Below are positions 1-8,172 of a stretch of DNA of 44,315 nt, piece by piece. Source of the stretch: a virus; the IMG/VR virus record IMGVR_UViG_3300010413_000062, positions 1 through 44,315 of that record; one strand, given 5' to 3'. Position numbers and translations under genes: made by a program. Numbering within the stretch: position 1 is the stretch's first letter; the number at the start of each line of letters is the position of its first letter. Under the pieces are notes generated by a model. That model had not been told where the DNA came from. It saw only the letters and a list, made by a program, of their open reading frames with translations, and ran no database searches.

Positions 1-1904
1 TCAACGCCCTTACTGCGTCTCGTCTCGTGTGGACTGACGCATCGAAGATACTGGAATCCAAGGATTTGATTGATCTGATCGCCGGAACTGCTGACGAGAT
101 TGATGTCGCTGATGACGCCGCTGGTGGCGTGGTGATCGGTCTTGTCGATCCCCTGATTGTCAGTAAGGGCGGAACAGGCCGAGCCACTTCGACTACGGCT
201 TATGGACTCCTGGCAGCAGGGACAACAGCTACTGGGGCACACCAGACGCTCGCGGCGGGACTAACAACTCAGATTCTCGTAGGTGGCGGTGCGGCGGCAC
301 TCCCGGCTTGGGGCACAGACATCCCTACAGCCGTTACAATCGGATCAGCCTACATTTATCGGGTCGGGGGCACAGACGTATCGGTGGCAGACGGCGGAAC
401 GGGTGCTTCGTCGTTGACCGACCACGGTATCCTGTTGGGATCAGGAACGGGTGCAGTTACGGCCCTCGGAGCAGCTACGAACGGTCAGTTGCCCATCGGC
501 TCGACGGGGGCTGATCCGGTATTGGCCGCGATTACGGGGGGGACGGGGATCACCGTGGCCAACGGAGCCGGGTCGATCACTCTGTCTACCACTGATGGTG
601 AGATCGTACACAATAGTCTGTCAGGATTACAGGGAGGAACGGCGGGAGAGTACTATCATCTGACTGCTGCCGAACACACAGAGTTAACGGCTTGGCTGGA
701 TGATGTGACTCTCTCTGATGGTGGGGCGGTCGATCTCGGAACAGGAACGATCACTGCGGCCAACTACACTGCGGCCAATCTTTTGACCGCGTGTGCTACC
801 AACGCCGGTGCTCTGGATTTCAGTGCTGTGTCGAAGACGTTGATCGTCGAAGATAATGCTGTCGTATCACAAGATTATTCGACCGATGCCAGCCCCACAT
901 TTGCCACTGTTGATCTGACAGGCATTACTGATAGTTACCATGTTTACATGGGTGCTAGCGGCGCCGGATTTGGGACCAGTATTCTCCATGAAAATGTGAG
1001 TGGGCAACTTTCCACTAACAGTGTTACCGATAAATTTGGTGTTTTGAATATCAGAGGCACCCCGGCTTCCGCCGGTGATCTTATGACTGTTATGAGTGTT
1101 ACTGATGGTAATACTGCTTATGGGAGCAGCCCTGCGGCGGGTATTATGTTTCGTTCAAAATATAATACTGCGGGTGATATAGCCAATCTTTCAGGAATCG
1201 CAGGGGGCAAAGAAAATACGACTGATGGGAATTATGCTTCTTTTGTTGGGCTTTATACACGGGCAAACGGATCAACTCCTAAACTCAGGTTGCTGATAGA
1301 TAGTGCTGGCAGTACATACCTTGGTGACGGCGGTAGCACTAACTATGCACAGTTCGCTACCGATGGCGAACTAACACTGGTTGGTACTGCCAGAGTCCAA
1401 AAAGAGTTTCAGTTAGCGGCTGTGGACCTTAGCCCTGGAGCATCGGGTGCTACGCTTACTAATTTCGGCAACTACTATGGGTACGCCTTTACCGTTAGCG
1501 ATGATATGATCGCCACGTTCGAGGTTCCCCATGATTGGGATTCAACAACCGATCTTAACGTGGTTCTTTATTGGGCGATTGACGAAGCCTATGCGACTAA
1601 CAGCGGCGAAGTTCAGTGGCAAGTGGCGTGGGCGGCATGTCCTCCTGATGCAACTGAAGCCATAGACGCTCCTACGCACACAGGTACGATTGACTACGGC
1701 GATCAGAATATTCCGGCAACTGCTAAGTACCTCACCAAAACAGGAGATGGGGCTATTGCTGCGGCCAGTTTGGCCGCTGATGACTTAGTAGGTCTTACGA
1801 TTAGCCGAGTAGCACTTGATGATGGCAGCAACCCAACAGCCGAGCCTATTATCTTTCATATCGAAGTCCATTATACAGCCAATAAACTTGGCGAAGCTAC
1901 ATAG
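1..1904 (+). CDS. Tail fibre-like structural protein, 5'-partial
   Basis: The frame is open from the left edge (first full codon at base 3), so the true start is outside; the GTG at 27 is only the first start-like codon. At least 634 residues are visible. The N-terminal half has the Gly/Thr/Ala-rich repeats usual in phage fibres, such as KGGTGRATSTTAYGLL followed by similar GTGA and GGTG blocks. The C-terminal 200 residues are a mixed beta-rich region. No peptidase, lyase or chaperone motif is recognised. It is the first gene visible of a late run followed by two more virion genes. The role as a host-contact fibre is inferred from composition and position. Confidence 0.75.
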   Translation, partial: NALTASRLVWTDASKILESKDLIDLIAGTADEIDVADDAAGGVVIGLVDPLIVSKGGTGRATSTTAYGLLAAGTTATGAHQTLAAGLTTQILVGGGAAALPAWGTDIPTAVTIGSAYIYRVGGTDVSVADGGTGASSLTDHGILLGSGTGAVTALGAATNGQLPIGSTGADPVLAAITGGTGITVANGAGSITLSTTDGEIVHNSLSGLQGGTAGEYYHLTAAEHTELTAWLDDVTLSDGGAVDLGTGTITAANYTAANLLTACATNAGALDFSAVSKTLIVEDNAVVSQDYSTDASPTFATVDLTGITDSYHVYMGASGAGFGTSILHENVSGQLSTNSVTDKFGVLNIRGTPASAGDLMTVMSVTDGNTAYGSSPAAGIMFRSKYNTAGDIANLSGIAGGKENTTDGNYASFVGLYTRANGSTPKLRLLIDSAGSTYLGDGGSTNYAQFATDGELTLVGTARVQKEFQLAAVDLSPGASGATLTNFGNYYGYAFTVSDDMIATFEVPHDWDSTTDLNVVLYWAIDEAYATNSGEVQWQVAWAACPPDATEAIDAPTHTGTIDYGDQNIPATAKYLTKTGDGAIAAASLAADDLVGLTISRVALDDGSNPTAEPIIFHIEVHYTANKLGEAT

Positions 1905-1913
1905 GAGTAGACA

Positions 1914-2834
1914 ATGGCCGAAGAAATTCTTTCAGGTCGGATAAGTCCAATCGGGGCAGTCGGTGGTCGGGCTGGAGCGAAACCTGCTTTGATTAAGCCA
2001 CAGCAACCCGAAGCGTTTCAACTGATCGACAACGATCTCAAACAACTTGGTGAGTATCACAAGGCGCAGTATGAAAGAGCGCGTACTCCAGAAGAGGCGG
2101 CACAGTGGCAGGCCAAGTGGGATGAGATCAAGGTTGTACGACAGCGCGATAAGAACAATATTGCAGCAATCCAACAGCTTGCCGACTCCGGCGGTCTCAC
2201 ACCCGAACGGGCCAGGGCGTTGCAGTTCGAGATCGCTACTGGGATCAATCTACCGACTGAACGCGAGATGACAGTCTCGGCGGCTGGCTTGTCGCCTGGT
2301 CAGTCACAGGCATGGATGAAGAAGTTTAGTACCTATGAGGATTCCGTGGTTCACAAACCGTGGTTGCACCGCAACTACGTTGATAAGGACAAACTTAAAG
2401 ACCTATACGAGCGCCAGTTCAAAGTAGCCAATCTCAGCGATCCACGTAACGTAGCTGATCTGGCCGGATTCAATGAGGCGTTCTATCTGTGGGCATCTGA
2501 GCTTCCAGGAGGAAGTAAGGCTCTTGAAGAGTTGCTCGGCCCAGCCGGTGAGGTGAACTTCATGTCACATATGTTTGGCCCTATGGCTCAGACTGATATT
2601 GGTCGAGGAGTCGGTAAGAAACTCGAATCTCCAAACACAAAAGGGCCATTAGGTAAGGCCGTCATACAATGGAGCAATAAAGTCACTAAACCCGCAGGAA
2701 CTCCAGCCACGGGTATGACGTTTCCGTATGTACCTAAGAATCAACGAGGCGTACAGCCACGCAAACAATTCAATCAAAAGACTGGCCAGTATAGAGTATC
2801 GTATGACGGGGGTAAAACGTGGCAGATCGAGTAG
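1914..2834 (+). CDS. Putative virion protein (306 aa)
   Basis: It starts at ATG 1914, nine bases after the fibre stop, with TAGGAG about seven bases upstream. The product is soluble, mostly helical by composition, with charged segments around residues 40-80 and a Gly/Pro-rich C-terminal tail (from about residue 245). There is no signal peptide or membrane helix. Its last 16 bases overlap the next gene. Placement between a fibre gene and a large ejection-type protein suggests a virion or internal-core component. No family is recognised. Confidence 0.7.
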   Translation: MAEEILSGRISPIGAVGGRAGAKPALIKPQQPEAFQLIDNDLKQLGEYHKAQYERARTPEEAAQWQAKWDEIKVVRQRDKNNIAAIQQLADSGGLTPERARALQFEIATGINLPTEREMTVSAAGLSPGQSQAWMKKFSTYEDSVVHKPWLHRNYVDKDKLKDLYERQFKVANLSDPRNVADLAGFNEAFYLWASELPGGSKALEELLGPAGEVNFMSHMFGPMAQTDIGRGVGKKLESPNTKGPLGKAVIQWSNKVTKPAGTPATGMTFPYVPKNQRGVQPRKQFNQKTGQYRVSYDGGKTWQIE

Positions 2835-5800
2835 ATAGTGATTGGATAGATGTTCCTATTGATACCGGTGCAGATTGGATAGATGTTCCTATTGATACCG
2901 GTGCAGATTGGGTAGACATTCCCGCAACACCGGCTCCTGCGGCTCCCTCTGAATCAGATTGGACCGATGTACCTGTTGAGCCTACCCTCGGATCACGGCT
3001 ACTTGGCGGGTTAGCCAAGGGCGAAATGCGTCTTGGCCGTGCTGCTTTAGGTGTACCGGCCAACGCTGTGCGACAGGCCGGATTCTTGCGGCAGTGGGCA
3101 GCGGCGGAAACCGTACTTCGGGAACCTGATCCGCAGAAACAGGCCGAACTACTCAAGGATATGTCCGAGTCCAAGAAGGCGTTCGATGCTACGGCCAAGG
3201 CTTTGGAAGAAGCCCAAGACTGGCATCAACAGGGCATGGAGACTATTATCGCCCGACACCCGGAGTGGGAATCAGCACCGCCTGAATCGTTCAAAGACCT
3301 GTTCACACATCCAGACAAACTGGCTGTGGCCATTGCTGAATCTATGCCTTTGCTTGTCGGGGCAGGTGTTCTTACCGCCGCAGGCCAACCACAGATCGCT
3401 ACCGGCTTAATGGTCGCGTCCGAAGGCCAAGACGCCGCAGATCAGGCCATTGCAGATGGCGCAACAGAAGACGAAGCAGCCCTGGCCTACGGTATCTACG
3501 GTGTTGTGGCTGGCGCTCTTGAGCAGATGCAGCTTGAGGGGTTGGTCAAGATCGGCAAGGGGATGTATAACGCCGTTCTCAACCGCACAGTACAGAAAGT
3601 GGCGAACAAGGGCCTCAAAGCGGCAGTGTATGGAACGATCAAGGTCGCTGCCCAAGAAGCTATCGAAGAGATGGCCCAGGGGCAGTGGCAAGAGATCACG
3701 GCCAAGATGGTCTATGACAAGGACATCCCCGGCACACTCGCTGACGTGATCGACCGACGTGCTCAGGAGGCATACATCGCGGCTGTGATGAGTCTACTTC
3801 CCGGTGTGGGTGGTGGGATCACGGCCCGTGTCCAGGCTCGTGCCCCTATCGAGGTGGGTGCTCCGGTTGAGGCTGGAGTTGAGCCGGGGCCGATGGCTGA
3901 ACCTGTCGAAGCAACGCCAGAGCAACCTGTTACGGAGGTAGAGAAAGATGTTGTATATAGAGCTGGTGACATCAAAGAGGGACTAATAAACTTTGGTACA
4001 CAAGCCGCAGCAGAAAAAGCCGCTGTTGGTCGTGACATTAAAGCATATAAGTTGGACATAAAGAACCCGGCTAAACTTATAGACTCAGGAAGATCGCATG
4101 ATGTAAACCCGGTTGCTCTCGCAGAAGACATAGTCGCAGCTAAAAACGAAAACATAAATCCGCAACTTGTTCCTGTGATACGTAAAATACAGAAGGATCA
4201 GGGTAGTGCAGCCGCGTTCGATGCAATTAGCCAGGCTCTTCAAAATAATGGGTATGACGGCATCGAATATACTAACGTAAACGAAGACCCTGGTTCAACC
4301 TCGTATGTGGCTTTGAGTCCCGAACAAGTGACGGAAGTCCAAGTCTCATCAACAGAAGCCACCCCCGCCGCCCCAGGGCAGGCAGGAGTAGAAGCCACCG
4401 CACAACCAGAACAACCCAAGAAACGCCGTATCTCCAAGCGCAAAGCTCTCACGATAGGCCATGAACTCCCCAAGAAGATGGGCTGGTCCGAGGCCCAACG
4501 GCGTGACTTCATGCAGTCGATTACCGGCAAAACCAGCATGAAGGGTATGAAGACCGCCCAGATGCGACAACTGGTCGAAGCCCTGGAAGAACAAGCCAGG
4601 GACATGGGTGTGCTCGCTCCAGAGGATTACGCCAAGACTATCTTCATAGGGACACGAGAAGTCAGGACTGACGAGTTCATTGATGAGACTAAAGCCACGG
4701 TTGAGGAACTCAAAGACCTCTCGACCAAAGCGCCTAAGATGGGCCTGCGTACTAGGGCCGAACGTGGGCGCGGTGTCATAGGGACCGCCAAAGCCATCTT
4801 AATAGGTATCGACAACCTCAATGTTCCTTATCTGATGGAAAAGATCGGGGCCATCAAAGACGGTATCATGCGTGAGGTTGGCGTCACTAACTGGCGGCGA
4901 AGCAAACACCACATATCGTCTGTGCTTCGCGGTGGCGTAGACATGCTCAAAGAAGCGACTAAGGCCGCTGGTATCACCGATGCTGATCTGGCTCGGATCA
5001 GTGATTCGCTTGATCCCCGGATGGCGCTCATCAAAACCGTGCGGGAGAAGTTAGGTGTTTCCAAGACGGCCTCTTATAAGTTTGAGGTCAACGGTAAGAA
5101 GTTCACAGCTACAATGGACGAACTGATGGATATGTACCTGGCTTCTTTACAGGATACGGGGCCGGGACATATAGAGACCGGAGGGTTCATCATACGCGGT
5201 TATCGAACTGGCGGTATTGATGAAGCCAAAATGGATGAGATCAGAGCCATCGTAGAAGCTGATGAAAAAGCGATGAGTATTATGAACGCCGTCATCAAGA
5301 TCGCTGATGAGTACAACGCACCACAGTTGAACTACACCCACGGAAGACTTAATCCTGAATCGACACAACTCCTTGCTGATAAAACTAACTACTGGCATCT
5401 CGAACCATATCACCGGCTAAAGGTCAGAGGCAAGATGACCTATGCCATTTCTCTATTAGAGAACAAAGGCATCCTCAAACCGAGGACCGGGGGCAAGCAG
5501 CCGCTTGTGGTTCGCGGTCTGTTCCCGCGGTTCTTCGCCGTACAGTATGCGGTTGCCGAGTATGTAGGTATGGCCGAGGAACTACGATTGATGAATATGA
5601 TCCTCAACAATGATGAAGTCATCGACACATTGGAGGCCAAAGGCTACACCGACGTTCGCAAGAACCTCAAGACCTTACTCGAATACGTACAGAGCAAGGA
5701 CAGTAGTTCGACCAGCACTGATCGCCTGTTAAGTAAGATACTCCACGGGGCGTACCGTGCGTTACTTCACTACTCTCCCGAAGTCATCGTGGCTCAGTAT

Positions 5801-6805
5801 ATGTCTACCATGCACTACGCCGGTATCGTCAACCCCAAGTACGCCAAACTGCTTGCTGTGCCGCCCACGCCCAAGCTCGTCAAAGAGATGTTGGATCGTA
5901 ACCCAGTGGTATGGCAACGATATTATGCCGGAGGTCAGAGTGCCGAACTGGCTGAACTTGGTCATCTTGACGTATCATTGCGATTGATGACCGGCAAACA
6001 CGCTGATCTTAACAAGACCGGCATCGCCGCTCAACAAACCGACCTCGCTGCGTTCGCCCAAGGCTGGAAGGTGGCGAAGGCTATTATCAAGGACTCTGGT
6101 ATCACAGAGAGCGATCCGCTCTACTGGGAGTATGTAAGCGACAAGGCCGAAGAATTGTGGGACACGCAACCCTCTTGGGACAAGTGGGGTAAGTCAATCA
6201 ATACGTCGCAACGTGGAATCAAGAAGATACCGTTCCTATTCCGGTCTTACTTCGAGAAGTCTTTGATGATGCTCCACTCGGCGAACGCCCGATATGCGGC
6301 CAGCGAGAAGACTGCCGCTGATCGGGCCAAGCAGGCACAGGTTTACGGTGCGGTATTGGGTAGCCAAATGGCTACGGCGATTGCTCGGTTTCTGATTGGC
6401 CGTTTGATCTGGCGCAAACGTAAGGACGTGTGGGATTTTATAGGAGCTATTACCAGTGCTCCGTTCCCCATGATGGCCGTGGTCGGCCCTTACATGGGCC
6501 GGGTCGTGGGGAGCATGGTCAAGATCATGGCCGGAGAGAAAGAACAGTTCGAGGGAGAACCGATCTCTACGCTGCCAGGTCAAGTGCTCGCTGACATCGT
6601 GACGGGTAGTGTTGATTTCGGCAAAGCGTTCTCCTATTACGTGGCTGGCGACGAAGAGAAGGCCATCAAACGAATGAAGACCGGAACTCGTAAACTCATC
6701 CTCAACGTAGGAACTGTGATGGGGGTTCCGGCCAAGCAGATCAACAAGATCATCAAAGCCCTCGAAGAAGAGGACGACAAGAAGTTTGGGAGTAAACTAC
6801 TATGA
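2819..6805 (+). CDS. Large polyvalent ejection-type virion protein with ART-like segment (1328 aa)
   Basis: The start is GTG 2819 inside the end of the previous gene, with GGGGGT about seven bases upstream. Residues 1-45 carry repeats of DWIDVP/DWVDIP/DWTDVP. Residues about 160-340 contain Ala/Gly-rich hydrophobic stretches that could span membranes. Residues about 380-510 resemble the ADP-ribosyltransferase fold of phage polyvalent proteins: VVYRAGDI near the start, NNGYDGIEYTN and a closing YVALSPEQVTEV. The rest is long and helical, with a hydrophobic C-terminal part (FLFRSYFEKSLMMLHSANAR, then Ala/Gly helices) and a basic tail. Length, position at the end of the late operon and mosaic make-up fit proteins carried in the virion and injected with DNA. 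ART activity is an inference from motif spacing. Confidence 0.75.
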   Translation: MADRVDSDWIDVPIDTGADWIDVPIDTGADWVDIPATPAPAAPSESDWTDVPVEPTLGSRLLGGLAKGEMRLGRAALGVPANAVRQAGFLRQWAAAETVLREPDPQKQAELLKDMSESKKAFDATAKALEEAQDWHQQGMETIIARHPEWESAPPESFKDLFTHPDKLAVAIAESMPLLVGAGVLTAAGQPQIATGLMVASEGQDAADQAIADGATEDEAALAYGIYGVVAGALEQMQLEGLVKIGKGMYNAVLNRTVQKVANKGLKAAVYGTIKVAAQEAIEEMAQGQWQEITAKMVYDKDIPGTLADVIDRRAQEAYIAAVMSLLPGVGGGITARVQARAPIEVGAPVEAGVEPGPMAEPVEATPEQPVTEVEKDVVYRAGDIKEGLINFGTQAAAEKAAVGRDIKAYKLDIKNPAKLIDSGRSHDVNPVALAEDIVAAKNENINPQLVPVIRKIQKDQGSAAAFDAISQALQNNGYDGIEYTNVNEDPGSTSYVALSPEQVTEVQVSSTEATPAAPGQAGVEATAQPEQPKKRRISKRKALTIGHELPKKMGWSEAQRRDFMQSITGKTSMKGMKTAQMRQLVEALEEQARDMGVLAPEDYAKTIFIGTREVRTDEFIDETKATVEELKDLSTKAPKMGLRTRAERGRGVIGTAKAILIGIDNLNVPYLMEKIGAIKDGIMREVGVTNWRRSKHHISSVLRGGVDMLKEATKAAGITDADLARISDSLDPRMALIKTVREKLGVSKTASYKFEVNGKKFTATMDELMDMYLASLQDTGPGHIETGGFIIRGYRTGGIDEAKMDEIRAIVEADEKAMSIMNAVIKIADEYNAPQLNYTHGRLNPESTQLLADKTNYWHLEPYHRLKVRGKMTYAISLLENKGILKPRTGGKQPLVVRGLFPRFFAVQYAVAEYVGMAEELRLMNMILNNDEVIDTLEAKGYTDVRKNLKTLLEYVQSKDSSSTSTDRLLSKILHGAYRALLHYSPEVIVAQYMSTMHYAGIVNPKYAKLLAVPPTPKLVKEMLDRNPVVWQRYYAGGQSAELAELGHLDVSLRLMTGKHADLNKTGIAAQQTDLAAFAQGWKVAKAIIKDSGITESDPLYWEYVSDKAEELWDTQPSWDKWGKSINTSQRGIKKIPFLFRSYFEKSLMMLHSANARYAASEKTAADRAKQAQVYGAVLGSQMATAIARFLIGRLIWRKRKDVWDFIGAITSAPFPMMAVVGPYMGRVVGSMVKIMAGEKEQFEGEPISTLPGQVLADIVTGSVDFGKAFSYYVAGDEEKAIKRMKTGTRKLILNVGTVMGVPAKQINKIIKALEEEDDKKFGSKLL
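2840..2905 (+). repeat. Perfect 33-bp tandem repeat, two copies, coding
   Basis: Two identical 33-bp units begin at 2840 and 2873 and encode DWIDVPIDTGA twice. A third, degenerate unit follows (DWVDIPATPAP), and a fourth DWTDVPVEP appears after a short linker. The repeat keeps the reading frame and forms the N-terminal tail of the 1328-residue virion protein. Confidence 0.95.
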
Positions 6806-6981
6806 CTGGCGGCCCGACCCTTAGAGAACGTATCGCCCGGCTGGAAACCCTGATGGAGAACCACATCAAGCATCATGAGGTCAGAGACGCTTGGTTCCTA
6901 CGCATCCTCGGTGCATTGGTCGTTGGGATCATCTTGACCGCTCTGCCGGGGTGTTTCCGGCTGTTGGCTGGGGTTCTTTAA
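6802..6981 (+). CDS. Small membrane protein, holin-like (59 aa)
   Basis: ATG 6802 overlaps the stop of the 1328-residue protein by four bases (ATGA), indicating coupled translation. The N-terminal 30 residues are charged and helical (RERIARLETLMENHIKHHE), followed by one hydrophobic helix (FLRILGALVVGIILTALPG). This coiled-coil plus single membrane helix layout is common in phage holin-like or XhlA-like proteins at the end of late operons. No endolysin is adjacent, so the lysis role is inferred. Its 3' end overlaps a convergent minus-strand gene. Confidence 0.6.
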   Translation: MTGGPTLRERIARLETLMENHIKHHEVRDAWFLRILGALVVGIILTALPGCFRLLAGVL

Positions 6982-7122
6982 GTGAATACCGTGCGATTTT
7001 AAGAACACCCCATTAGTAGCACACTTAAAACACCAAGGCTCCTTTGGTGGTTGTTCCCAGGGAAAATTAGTTCGCCACAGATAAACTCGTGTTTGCTGAC
7101 CGCAACAGGCGCATGTCACCAT
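6898..7122 (-). CDS. Cys-rich zinc-ribbon-like protein (74 aa)
   Basis: The N-terminal half has two Cys pairs, CACC and CFKC, spaced about 26 residues apart, as in a small zinc ribbon. The C-terminal third is polar and probably disordered. It is the last gene of the minus-strand operon; its final part overlaps the plus-strand 59-residue gene in antisense. The start has a GGGG stretch about eleven bases upstream. The overlap with a convergent gene lowers confidence in the full length. Confidence 0.5.
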   Translation of the reverse strand: MVTCACCGQQTRVYLWRTNFPWEQPPKEPWCFKCATNGVFLKSHGIHLKNPSQQPETPRQSGQDDPNDQCTEDA

Positions 7123-7126
7123 CTCT

Positions 7127-7396
7127 CTAATCCCCTTTCGCTAAAACCCCTTCGCCGCCTATATAGTCACCCCACGGCACGGCCTTCAGCAACCCGCACA
7201 CCAACCTAGGCGGAAGGCCCACAGGTCGGATACCGAGCACCCACGTCTGGCCCCGATACCGGGCCGAGATCACCCACCCGTCTTTGAATCGACCGTGATG
7301 AGTGACCTGGCCCCGATCGAGGGCACGCTGAACACACTTGGCGGGGGCGTGTTCAGCGGCCCACTCAATCAGTTGGTGTCTGGAGGTGAGGTGCAT
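7127..7396 (-). CDS. Hypothetical protein (89 aa)
   Basis: ATG 7396 overlaps the upstream stop (TGATG) and has GGGAGAG upstream, so it belongs to the coupled operon. The product is small and basic, with alternating helix and beta-like segments (GWVISARYRGQTWVLGIRP). No family is recognised and no membrane segment is seen. Confidence 0.6.
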   Translation of the reverse strand: MHLTSRHQLIEWAAEHAPAKCVQRALDRGQVTHHGRFKDGWVISARYRGQTWVLGIRPVGLPPRLVCGLLKAVPWGDYIGGEGVLAKGD

Positions 7397-7845
7397 CAGA
7401 CTCTCCCATTCTCCAACTCGGCAATCCGCTTCTTGTCCGAAGGACGCGGTATCAAATACGCCCCAAGACCCAAGGCCGGGACTGCGGCAAACAGGATACT
7501 CAGCGGTCCAGTTGGTGAGAACAGTGTGTCTCGCAGTTCTTCAGCCGCCTGGATGTTAGTCTGCATGGCATCTTGCAAGTGTTTGTACCGTATCTGATCG
7601 TCCTCCAAGTCTCGCGCTATTCTGGTCTGCTCTGATAGGTGTTGGAAATCCAGTTCTCGTTTGATCCGTCGAGCATCCCAGAGAGACGTGTACGGCAGAA
7701 AGACCGTGGGTTTGGCGTCCGCGTACTCGATGGCCGCAGGGTCCACGTAAGCCGGGGTCAGTCCCTCCATCCAGGCAGCACAACCAAGGACGGTGACGAG
7801 GATGACCGCTGATATGAGCGTGAGTAGTTTTTGAAACCAGTTCAT
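7396..7845 (-). CDS. Lipoprotein with C-terminal membrane helix; unimolecular spanin candidate (149 aa)
   Basis: The N-terminus is a lipoprotein signal peptide: basic start, hydrophobic core, then VTVLGC with Cys22 as the predicted lipid-bearing residue followed by Ala, which favours outer-membrane sorting. Residues about 55-110 are charged and helical (ARRIKRELDFQHLSEQTRIA). Residues about 112-133 form a hydrophobic helix (LSILFAAVPALGLGAYLI) followed by a basic tail. An outer-membrane lipid anchor at one end and an inner-membrane helix at the other is the architecture of unimolecular spanins, which fuse the two membranes at lysis. Length is close to the phage T1 type. GGAGAA precedes the start. 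The role is inferred from topology alone. Confidence 0.6.
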   Translation of the reverse strand: MNWFQKLLTLISAVILVTVLGCAAWMEGLTPAYVDPAAIEYADAKPTVFLPYTSLWDARRIKRELDFQHLSEQTRIARDLEDDQIRYKHLQDAMQTNIQAAEELRDTLFSPTGPLSILFAAVPALGLGAYLIPRPSDKKRIAELENGRV

Positions 7846-8036
7846 CAGTTTTCTCCTAATTCAGTTAATATCCAGTCAATAACGTCTTGTGATTGATGAT
7901 GGTGACATTCATCGAGCACTCGTTCTAACGCAGCACGCCACGTTAATTTACAATTATTGATTACCATTGCTTTTTCTACTTCGTGTAGATAAGTAGGAAT
8001 ATCTTGTTTGTTTATCCACTCTTCAAACGCTTTCAT
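7845..8036 (-). CDS. Small hypothetical protein (63 aa)
   Basis: The chosen start at 8036 has GGAGGAAAGACG directly upstream; a longer frame from 8102 lacks such a site. The protein begins MKAFEEWINKQDIPTYL and is helical and acidic, with a HHH stretch near residue 45. The stop overlaps the start of the spanin candidate (TGATG). Function unknown. Confidence 0.65.
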   Translation of the reverse strand: MKAFEEWINKQDIPTYLHEVEKAMVINNCKLTWRAALERVLDECHHHQSQDVIDWILTELGEN

Positions 8037-8161
8037 CGTCTTTCCTCCATTCGTTCCAGCACCTGTGAGGTGCAGTACATTATCACAGCGGCCAAAGCCC
8101 ATTCCCCGTCTCCGGTGAGAAGCCCGGCTGTGGCGAACGCTACGGCGAGTATGTAGATCAT
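8033..8161 (-). CDS. Very small membrane protein (42 aa)
   Basis: ATG 8161 follows GGAGGTAGAAG and the stop overlaps the next start by four bases (ATGA). The peptide begins MIYILAVAFATAGLLTGDGE and continues with a second short hydrophobic stretch (WALAAVIMYC), then ends in charged residues (LERMEERR). Two membrane passes are possible. Because it lies two genes upstream of the spanin candidate, a lysis-related role is conceivable but unproven. Confidence 0.65.
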   Translation of the reverse strand: MIYILAVAFATAGLLTGDGEWALAAVIMYCTSQVLERMEERR

Positions 8162-8172
8162 TCTTCTACCTC

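Noticed and set aside
6970-7011. Inverted repeat at the meeting point of the two operons as a bidirectional terminator
   Set aside because: The stem has a bulge, the loop is long and no T-run follows on either strand.
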